From NCBI GenBank assembly GCA_030841965.1, contig JAUUSJ010000063.1, forward strand, positions 1 to 21,789: a DNA stretch of 21,789 nucleotides. Direction: 5' to 3'. Below are positions 15,440-21,789 of this stretch, piece after piece (position 1 is the first letter of the stretch; every line of letters begins with the position of its first letter). Under the pieces are notes generated by a model, which saw only the letters and a list, made by a program, of their open reading frames with translations, was not told the origin of the DNA and did no database searches. This DNA is from Blautia sp. GTDB taxonomy: Bacteria; Bacillota; Clostridia; Lachnospirales; Lachnospiraceae. A program made the translations under genes and the position numbers.

Positions 15440-16429
15440 TTATTTCATAAAATACACTTTCTTGCCATCTATATTTTTTATGCCTATGCTTCCTTCTTCC
15501 TCTAAATATGCAAGATGAGTTCTTGCCTCTCCCATTGCAAACCAATGTTGTTGTCTCGGAGCTGTCTCCCATGTCGCACCGTGCAATGACCATTTCATAT
15601 ATGACGCAACCTCGTAGGCTGTCAACATTTTATGCTCTCTTAAAATCTGCCTTGTTTCCTCCAACCTTTTTTCATGATGTAAAATAATCTCATCAATTCT
15701 TTGAAAAACAGGTTTTTCGTTCCCACCTCTATGTGCAGGCAATGCCAACTCAATCTCATAATTTTTCACCTTTCTCAAACTAGAAAGATAATGTCCAAGA
15801 GAATTTTTCATTCCTGCCCATTCCGAAACATTTGGAGTGATATCATATAAAACATGATCACCTAAAAACATAATTCGAGATTCTCGCAAGTATAAGCATA
15901 TATGCCCTGGAGTATGTCCTGGAACTTCTAAACATTCCAATGTAATATCTCCAATTTGAATCGTAGAGCCATCTTTTACAGTTGTAACAGGAAAAGCTTT
16001 CCTAGCTCCACTCACTCTTGCGGGATTAACATTCTTCTGTGCTTCTAAGACATCAATAGGAAATCCCTCATCTATGTATAATTTATCCATATACTCCCAA
16101 TAACGGATATCTTTTGTATATTTCCAATAGGTAAATTCCTTCTCACCCATGTACATTTGACAATTCTTTTCTGCAAACACTTCTGCAAGTCCTGTATGAT
16201 CCGAATGCAAATGAGTAAAAAATAATGCTGTGTCTGAAAGCTCCAAATCAAGTTCTTTTAATCCCTGGATTAAATGCTCTTTACAGTCTTCTGTATTAAA
16301 ACCTGTATCTATTACCAGACTTTTCCCATTTGATTTCAAAACATAGCAGTTAAGATTTCTTAGCGCATTTCCTTTTAACGGTATATTGATTTTATATATT
16401 TCTGGTTTTAAACTAATTGTTTCAATCAT
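15440..16429 (-). CDS. Metallo-beta-lactamase-fold hydrolase, LACTB2-like, with C-terminal winged-helix-type domain
   Basis: 329 residues. The dinuclear metal site is complete: THLHSDH (H73, H75, D77, H78), the histidine in PGHTPGHICLYL (about 169-180) and the aspartate in FLGDHVLYD. The N-terminal strand pattern NCYVLKSNGKSLVIDTGF is typical. The C-terminal 90 residues (HHEKRLEETRQILREHKMLTAYEV onward) resemble the small helical domain of LACTB2-like hydrolases. It lies 16 bases after crotonase, with a weak GAGG ribosome site. A thioester or lactone substrate would suit the operon, but the sequence does not decide it. The frame is intact. Confidence 0.88.
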   Translation of the reverse strand: MIETISLKPEIYKINIPLKGNALRNLNCYVLKSNGKSLVIDTGFNTEDCKEHLIQGLKELDLELSDTALFFTHLHSDHTGLAEVFAEKNCQMYMGEKEFTYWKYTKDIRYWEYMDKLYIDEGFPIDVLEAQKNVNPARVSGARKAFPVTTVKDGSTIQIGDITLECLEVPGHTPGHICLYLRESRIMFLGDHVLYDITPNVSEWAGMKNSLGHYLSSLRKVKNYEIELALPAHRGGNEKPVFQRIDEIILHHEKRLEETRQILREHKMLTAYEVASYMKWSLHGATWETAPRQQHWFAMGEARTHLAYLEEEGSIGIKNIDGKKVYFMK

Positions 16430-16445
16430 AAAAGCGCCTCACATC

Positions 16446-17222
16446 CTATCGATAAACAAATTTCTTTTCTTTTTCTTTGCGAATAAAGGCACTGGCGCCA
16501 ATCTTTTTGTCCTCTGTTCCAATTGTAATTCCAAATGCCTGTGATTCTATTCCAAGACCAGTATCAATATCTGTACGCAATCCCAAATTCACACATCGTT
16601 TTGTTTCCTGAACTGCAATCTGGGCATTCTCACATATTGTTTTAGCAAGAATTAATGCTTCATCCATCAAATTTTCTGGCTCAGTCGCAAAATCAACTAA
16701 TCCAATCTGTAACGCTTCTCTTGCATGAATCATTTTCCCAGTAAATAAAAGTTCTTTTGCTTTGGATGCTCCCACAATTCTCGGAAGCCTTTGGGTTCCT
16801 CCTGCACCTGCAATTACACCTAAACCTACTTCTGGCTGACCAAATTTTGCTTTTTCAGATGCTATACGAATATCACAAGACATCGCAAGTTCACAGCCGC
16901 CTCCCAATGCAAATCCATTAATTGCTGCAATTACTGGAATTCTAAAATTTTCAATCCGATTATTCAATTCCTGCATTTTGCCGCTCCATTCCACCGCTTC
17001 AACGCAAGTCAATGTATTCCACTCTTTAATATCTGCACCAGCAATAAATGACTTACCTGTACCTGTAATAATTAGTACATAATCATCACAATTATTTTCA
17101 ATCTCATCCAAGGCTCCATGAATTTCTTTTATAAATGGAGTATTCAATGCATTGAGCGCTTCTGTTCTTTGTAATATAATAGTAGCAATATGTCCATCTC
17201 GCTTTAATTCCAGCATACTCAT
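16446..17222 (-). CDS. crt: Crotonase / short-chain enoyl-CoA hydratase
   Basis: Interconverts 3-hydroxybutyryl-CoA and crotonyl-CoA in the cytosol. The 258-residue product has the crotonase oxyanion-hole signatures FIAGADIKEW (about 60-69) and GFALGGGCELAMSCDIRIAS (about 102-121) with the first catalytic Glu in GGGCE. PEVGLGVIAGAGGTQRLPR carries the second. An AGGAGG site, formed from the hbd stop TAG plus GAGG, is 8 bases before the ATG. It lies between hbd and the LACTB2-like gene, and its TAG stop is 16 bases before the next ATG. Intact. Confidence 0.95.
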   Translation of the reverse strand: MSMLELKRDGHIATIILQRTEALNALNTPFIKEIHGALDEIENNCDDYVLIITGTGKSFIAGADIKEWNTLTCVEAVEWSGKMQELNNRIENFRIPVIAAINGFALGGGCELAMSCDIRIASEKAKFGQPEVGLGVIAGAGGTQRLPRIVGASKAKELLFTGKMIHAREALQIGLVDFATEPENLMDEALILAKTICENAQIAVQETKRCVNLGLRTDIDTGLGIESQAFGITIGTEDKKIGASAFIRKEKEKKFVYR

Positions 17223-17233
17223 ATAATTTCCTC

Positions 17234-18085
17234 CTATTTATAATCATAAAATCCTTTTCCAGTCTTTTTGCCTAACCATCCTGCTTTGACATATTGTCTT
17301 AAAAGAGGACAAGGTCTATATTTGCAATCTGCATATCCCTCATACAATGTTTCCATAATGGCAAGTACTGTATCAAGGCCAATAAAATCTGCAAGCTGCA
17401 AAGGACCCATTGGATGATTCATTCCAAGTTTCATAACAGTGTCAATATCCTCCACCGTTGCAACTCCTTCATATAGACAATAAATTGCTTCATTAATCAT
17501 AATTTGAAGTACACGATTAGAAATAAATCCAGGTACATCTCTTACTTCCACAGGTACTTTATTTAAATTCAAACTTTCATTTTTTATTGCTTCATAAGTT
17601 TCATCACTAGTTGCCAGACCTCGAATAATTTCCACCAATTTCATCACAGGTACTGGATTCATAAAATGCATTCCAATTACTTTTTCTGGACGTTTTGTCA
17701 CGGTTGCTATTTCCGTAATCGGTAAAGAAGATGTATTAGAAGCCAAAATACACGATGGCTTACATATCTCATCTAATTTTTTGAAAATTTGATTCTTAAT
17801 CTGCATATTTTCTACAATCGCCTCCACCACAAGGTCACATTCAGAAGCATCTTGTAAATCTGTAGTCGGAATAAGATTTTTAAGAATATCCGCTTTCTTT
17901 TCCTCTCTGATTTTTCCTTTTGTCACATCTTTAGTCAGTAATTTTTCGATAAAATCTATACGTTTCTGTACTATCTCAGTAGATACATCATTTAAATATG
18001 TGATATGTCCTGCTGCTGCCATCACTTGGGCAATCCCACCACCCATTTGTCCTGCACCAATTACCATTACTTTTTTAATGCTCAT
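17234..18085 (-). CDS. hbd: 3-hydroxybutyryl-CoA dehydrogenase
   Basis: NAD(P)-dependent reduction of acetoacetyl-CoA to 3-hydroxybutyryl-CoA. The 283-residue product has the Rossmann motif VIGAGQMGGGIAQV (about 8-21), the DLVVEAIVEN segment, SNTSSLPITEIA (about 116-127) and the catalytic histidine region GMHFMNPVPVMKLVEII (about 137-153). The C-terminal dimerisation domain includes VPGFISNRVL and GMNHPMGPLQLADFIGLD. Length and motifs are normal. The ribosome site AAGGAAG is about 11 bases before the ATG. It follows thiolase by 38 bases. Its TAG stop is built into the crt ribosome site. Confidence 0.96.
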   Translation of the reverse strand: MSIKKVMVIGAGQMGGGIAQVMAAAGHITYLNDVSTEIVQKRIDFIEKLLTKDVTKGKIREEKKADILKNLIPTTDLQDASECDLVVEAIVENMQIKNQIFKKLDEICKPSCILASNTSSLPITEIATVTKRPEKVIGMHFMNPVPVMKLVEIIRGLATSDETYEAIKNESLNLNKVPVEVRDVPGFISNRVLQIMINEAIYCLYEGVATVEDIDTVMKLGMNHPMGPLQLADFIGLDTVLAIMETLYEGYADCKYRPCPLLRQYVKAGWLGKKTGKGFYDYK

Positions 18086-18123
18086 AATTATTCCGCTTCC
18101 TTCATCTATTTATATAAATTTTC

Positions 18124-19323
18124 TTAATTTTCAATTTCAATCCAAACGGCATCTCCCTGTGCCATACCTGAACAAATAGCACAAACTCCAGATTTTTTTC
18201 CTCTACGCTTTAATTCATAAATCAAAGTCATTAAAATCCTTGCTCCTGTAGCTCCAATTGGATGTCCTACCGCAACTGCACCTCCGTTCACATTTACCTT
18301 TTCATCCATAGTCTTCTCGTCCATTCCCAAAATCTCAAGTGCACTGACTAAAGGTACCGCTGCAAAAGCTTCATTAATTTCAATTAAATCAATATCATCA
18401 AGTGTAAGATTATTGTTTTCTAATAATTTTTTTATTGACAGCCCAGGTACTGTAGAAATATTTTTCGATTCTCTTGATTCTTGAGCATAACCTTTTAAAA
18501 CTGCTAAAATTGGCACGTTCAATTGTTCAGCTTTTTCTCTGCTCATAATTACTACCGCAGCTGCACCATCATTCGTTCCTGGTGCATTTCCTGCTGTCAC
18601 GGTCCCATCCTTAGTAAAAAGTGCTGGTAATTTTGCCAAGCCTTCCAATGTAGTATTTGGGCGCGGTGCCTCATCTTTGTCTATTATAGTTACTGTACCC
18701 TTTTTTCCTACAATTTCTACTGGAAAACGTTCTTCATTAAATGCTCCTTTTTCTTCTCCCTCTTGCCACTTCTTCTGGCTTCTCGCTGCCCATGCATCTT
18801 GCATCTTTCGTGTAACTCCGTAAGCAACCGCTACAGAACCGCCGATAACTGCCATATGTACATCATTTTCTGGACACCATAATCCATCTAAAACCATGGC
18901 ATCTTTTATTTGAGAATCAAACATTCGTGAACCCCAACGCATATCATTTATTAGATATGGTGCATTAGACATACTCTCCATTCCTCCCGCCACAATCACA
19001 TCGACATCTCCCGCTTTAATCATCTGTGCTCCTAGCGTCACTGCCTTTAATGCAGAACCACATACTTTATTAATAGTAAGCACAGGAACATTATGAGGAA
19101 TTCCTCCTTTTATTGCTGCCTGTCTTGCTGGAACTTGTCCCTGACCTGCTGCAATAACTGTGCCAAATATTACTTCATCTACCTGCGTGCCAGATATACC
19201 TGCTCTTTTTAAAGCTTCTTTAACTGCTAACCCCCCAAGATCACTTGCTTTCAAACTTTTCAATCCACCACCAAATTTTCCAAATGGTGTTCTTGCTGCA
19301 CTTACAATTACTACATCCATCAT
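18124..19323 (-). CDS. thl: Acetyl-CoA C-acetyltransferase (thiolase)
   Basis: Condenses two acetyl-CoA to acetoacetyl-CoA, supplying the reductive butyrate pathway or running in reverse. The 399-residue product has the nucleophilic cysteine in NKVCGSALKAV (about 90), GGMESMSNAPY (about 113), the NEAFA segment, the catalytic histidine in GGAVAVGHPIGATGARIL (about 350) and the second cysteine in AICSGMAQGD. That last motif departs from the common CIGGGQG form but keeps the Cys and is otherwise open. Two ATGs in a row (MMDVV) make the exact start uncertain by one codon; GGGAG lies 7 bases before the first. A hairpin lies upstream, between it and abfD. Confidence 0.95.
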   Translation of the reverse strand: MMDVVIVSAARTPFGKFGGGLKSLKASDLGGLAVKEALKRAGISGTQVDEVIFGTVIAAGQGQVPARQAAIKGGIPHNVPVLTINKVCGSALKAVTLGAQMIKAGDVDVIVAGGMESMSNAPYLINDMRWGSRMFDSQIKDAMVLDGLWCPENDVHMAVIGGSVAVAYGVTRKMQDAWAARSQKKWQEGEEKGAFNEERFPVEIVGKKGTVTIIDKDEAPRPNTTLEGLAKLPALFTKDGTVTAGNAPGTNDGAAAVVIMSREKAEQLNVPILAVLKGYAQESRESKNISTVPGLSIKKLLENNNLTLDDIDLIEINEAFAAVPLVSALEILGMDEKTMDEKVNVNGGAVAVGHPIGATGARILMTLIYELKRRGKKSGVCAICSGMAQGDAVWIEIEN

Positions 19324-19357
19324 AATTTTGCTCCCTTCTGCCTACATTTTAAAGGAA

Positions 19358-19386
19358 CAGCCGTTTCATTTAAAATGAAACGGCTG
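19358..19386 (-). terminator. Strong hairpin between abfD and thl (terminator or attenuator/processing site)
   Basis: On the minus strand CAGCCGTTTCATTT pairs with a perfect complement across almost no loop (a 14-bp-class stem). It is followed by TTCCTTTAAAA, a weak T tract. It sits 46 bases after the abfD stop and 35 bases before the thl start. It could end most abfD transcripts while letting some through, or protect a 3' end after processing. No clear promoter for thl is visible downstream of it. Confidence 0.6.
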
Positions 19387-19431
19387 CACACCTATAAGCG
19401 TGTGTTTAAGTATTATTACATGAACAACTGT

Positions 19432-20872
19432 TTATTTAATTCCTGCAATACGTTTTGCAAGAGCTTTCTTTTGTTCGAAATTACCCTGACGTGTAATCAT
19501 AACCTTCTGAGCCTGTGGTGAACCTGCACCATGCATAGACTCTGTACGATAACCCACTGCTGCTGTACCAAGAGCGATATTCTCACAAAGGCGAAGTGCA
19601 CGAAGACGATTTTCAGCGTCAACTCCATGACCTACCATGTATTTCTCTACATAATGTCCCACTTCCTCACTTCTCAAGTCAGCCTCAGAAGGAGCAGTAA
19701 CCATAATACCACCAGCAATATCTTCCATCAAACGAACAATTTCATATGGGAAACGTGTTACGTTTAATTTACATACGTTTGCAAGTAATAAATCAACCAT
19801 ATAGTTACCTGCTTCTGTTGGATAACCTTCTGCTGAAGAAGCAATACCAGCACAGTAAAGTAACTCATTTAACTGAGTCATTTCAATTAATTTATCCTTT
19901 ACATGACTAGCTTTTTCAATACCGTTATATTCAGCAATAAGGCTTGCTGTACCGATTACTACATCACCTACACCAGTCTTACATCCGCCATAACTATTTC
20001 TATGATATCCAGCAAAACGTTCTACGAGAACACCTGCAAACTCTACTTCACCATCTAAGAAGATATTTTCATTTGGAACAAATACATGATCAAATACAGT
20101 TAAAGCCTCTACTCCACCATACTGAGCATTTCCAAGATCAATATCTGCAATATCTTCCATTTTTCTTGTATCGCAAGACTGACGTCCAACAATCATTGTG
20201 ATTCCAGGAGCATCCAATGGAATATGGAATGCGATTGCATAATCTTCCTGTCCAGGTCTCATAGCCTGAGTAGGAAGTACCACTACCTCATGAGCATTTG
20301 TAGCACCTGTCAAGTGACATTTTGCACCATTTACTACAACACCATCAGGACGACGTTCTACAACATGTAAATATAAGTCTTTATCCTGCTCGTCTCCACC
20401 GATTTTTGCACTTCTATCACCCTTAGGATCAGTAAGCGCACCAGCTACGATAAGGTCTTCATCTTGACATTTGATGATGTATTTTTTAAATCTCTCAAAA
20501 TAATCTGTGTTATATTTTTTATCAATTTCATATGTAGTAGAATAAAAAGCGTTTGCCATATCCATAATTACACAACGCTGGAAACAAGCTGCTGTACGCT
20601 GTCCCATAAGACGCTGAAGCTTTACTTTTTTATTTAAGTCATCCGTATCTCTATGGATATTATTGAAACGATTGATTTTATGTCCTGTAAACTGAGATGT
20701 ACATGTCATTAAATCTTCATATTCAGGCATAAAAGCCATATCATAAGATTCTTCTAGATGGAATTAAAAGTGGATGATTGATAGGATCTTCAATCTTCTT
20801 TCCCTGGAAATAAATATTTCGGTTCATTTTCGCTAAGCTTTCAACATATTCTTTACTTGTCATAAGTGCCAT
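19432..20872 (-). pseudogene. abfD: 4-hydroxybutyryl-CoA dehydratase, frameshifted near the N-terminus
   Basis: A [4Fe-4S]/FAD enzyme that dehydrates 4-hydroxybutyryl-CoA to crotonyl-CoA, the defining step of GABA/4-hydroxybutyrate fermentation to butyrate. The true start is the ATG at 20872 (MALMTSKEYVESLAKMN) with AGGAGG 8 bases upstream. That frame reads through KIEDPINHPLLIPS and meets TGA at 20743-20741. The homologous sequence resumes as LEESYDMAFMPEYEDLM in another frame and is then open to TAA, 435 codons from an internal ATG at 20739. Compared with the known family, about 11 bases (three residues plus two bases) appear missing near 20756-20758. All cluster ligands known from Clostridium aminobutyricum AbfD are present: the cysteine pair in AACFQRC and the His/Cys pair in AGYHRNSYGGC. 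An internal start at 20739 has no good ribosome site and would lose about 48 residues. Confidence 0.9.
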
Positions 20873-20926
20873 AATAGTTCCTCCTTTTTTTAAAACAAAA
20901 ATGATAATTTAAATGGTTTTACCGTT

Positions 20927-21727
20927 CTACTCGTAACATTCTGGAGCAAGTTTCAATGTCTTGAAAAATTCCCAGTCATGGGCAAAAATAACTTTTGCAT
21001 TATATTTCTTTTCGATTTTTCGAAGTTTTTCAATGGAAGCAAAGAATGCAAGGCTATCATAAACAACACCAGATGCCTTCGCTGGTGGGCCATAATTTTC
21101 TCTTGTATACACACAATCTTGCGGTAAAACAAATACTTCATCTTCAAGATGAACAACGACTCCAAGAAGACCTGGTGTATGTCCAGGAAGATTGATGAGT
21201 TCAACACTTGGTACTAATTCCATATCTTCATCAACTAAATGATACTGTTTGATTGGAACATCCATATCTGCCTTAATATACGCGCCATGTCCAGCAGGGT
21301 CTGGTGTCAAATGCACCTGTGTCTGTGCCTGAATAAAATCAGCTTTTGGAACATATACATCAGCATGTTCAAACATATAGAGACCGCCTGCATGATCAAG
21401 ATGCATATGGGATAAAACTACTTTATTAATATCTTCTGGTTTTATACCTATAAGAGCTAACTGATTCTCCAATCTCTGTGCTTCTGTCTGATATAAAGGA
21501 TATGCATTTTTTAGACCATCCGACCAATATCCATTCATAGCATCTGGGTGACTTCCTGTATCATAAAGAATATATTCGCTTCCCGTATCAATTAAAAAGC
21601 ACATAACTGGAAGTTTAATCCATTTATTTGTAACAGTTTCGTTACCATAAGTACCGACTGTAGAACATGCAATCACATTATTTTGATCTGTTTCTAAATA
21701 GCCTGTATCAAGAACATATAATTTCAT
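20927..21727 (-). CDS. Metallo-beta-lactamase-fold lactonase (AiiA/AttM-like), candidate gamma-lactone hydrolase
   Basis: 266 residues, the size of N-acyl-homoserine-lactone and gamma-butyrolactone hydrolases of the AiiA/AttM group. The metal site is complete: SHMHLDHAGG (H107, H109, D111, H112, almost the AiiA numbering), NLPGHTPGLLGVVV, the VLPQDCVY aspartate and the C-terminal FAHDWEFF histidine. There is no signal peptide, so it is cytosolic. The ribosome site AGGGAGGG lies about 7 bases before the ATG. It lies 54 bases upstream of abfD in the same direction with no terminator between them, so it heads the visible transcript. That position makes opening of gamma-butyrolactone to 4-hydroxybutyrate the natural guess. 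Established for the Agrobacterium homologue AttM/BlcC; inferred here. Intact, with a TAG stop. Confidence 0.88.
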   Translation of the reverse strand: MKLYVLDTGYLETDQNNVIACSTVGTYGNETVTNKWIKLPVMCFLIDTGSEYILYDTGSHPDAMNGYWSDGLKNAYPLYQTEAQRLENQLALIGIKPEDINKVVLSHMHLDHAGGLYMFEHADVYVPKADFIQAQTQVHLTPDPAGHGAYIKADMDVPIKQYHLVDEDMELVPSVELINLPGHTPGLLGVVVHLEDEVFVLPQDCVYTRENYGPPAKASGVVYDSLAFFASIEKLRKIEKKYNAKVIFAHDWEFFKTLKLAPECYE

Positions 21728-21759
21728 CCCTTACCCTCCCTATTAAGTCAAGTCCTTTT

Positions 21760-21782
21760 TCCTTGAAAATCAAGGATTTTTT
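21760..21782. promoter_or_regulatory. Hairpin with T run upstream of the lactonase gene
   Basis: TCCTTGA-AAA-TCAAGGA is a perfect 7-bp inverted repeat followed by six T on the plus strand. It lies 33 bases upstream of the lactonase start. As a plus-strand terminator it would need a plus-strand gene, and none is seen. As minus-strand leader structure or a dimeric operator it could control the catabolic operon. The window ends here. Confidence 0.3.
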
Positions 21783-21789
21783 CGATATA

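Noticed and set aside
15375..15593. Small protein ending RKTFHKKI before the nitroreductase
   Set aside because: It overlaps the metallo-hydrolase C-terminus in another frame and uses the wrong ATG; the nitroreductase starts at the next ATG, 15424.

Overview
The window looks like chromosomal DNA from a low-GC, anaerobic, butyrate-forming Clostridia member. Lachnospiraceae-like is my best guess. The evidence is the rnc-smc-ftsY cluster, strong AGGAGG-type ribosome sites, consensus sigma-A promoters and the clostridial crotonyl-CoA/butyryl-CoA gene set. Every protein gene reads on the minus strand, so transcription runs from high to low coordinates. The only plus-strand gene is a tRNA-Arg(UCU) at 8019-8092.

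Left block (1-7608): an intact housekeeping cluster in transcription order plsX, rnc, smc, ftsY, ilvA, with very short gaps. It covers phospholipid synthesis, RNA processing, chromosome organisation, SRP receptor and threonine deaminase. A possible next gene starts at 32 and runs off the left edge. An AT-rich spacer (7609-8018) separates plsX from the tRNA, which has a perfect TTGACA-17-TATAAT promoter and a strong hairpin terminator that works in both directions.

Right block (8184-21727): a catabolic gene set for turning 4-hydroxybutyrate, and possibly gamma-butyrolactone, into butyrate. In transcription order it holds an AiiA/AttM-like metallo-beta-lactamase-fold lactonase, 4-hydroxybutyryl-CoA dehydratase (abfD), thiolase, 3-hydroxybutyryl-CoA dehydrogenase, crotonase, a second metallo-beta-lactamase-fold hydrolase, a nitroreductase, a NifU-like Fe-S scaffold domain, a small five-cysteine protein, butyryl-CoA dehydrogenase, etfB, etfA, a terminator, remnants of a 4-hydroxybutyrate/acetyl-CoA-type CoA-transferase and a TRAP transporter permease, and a zinc-finger-less DnaJ.

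The striking point is gene decay confined to the right block. abfD has an N-terminal frameshift. etfB and the nitroreductase each carry one in-frame TAG exactly where the family has a conserved glutamine. The CoA-transferase has two frameshifts and is fused by a deletion to the tail of a TRAP permease, which has its own frameshift. The dnaJ reading frame shifts inside a duplicated 45-base segment. The five left-block genes are all open. The simplest reading is a 4-hydroxybutyrate-to-butyrate island being lost recently. The alternatives, amber readthrough as Gln and +1 slippage in dnaJ, can be tested. TAG is the ordinary terminal stop of at least seven genes here, so wholesale recoding is excluded.
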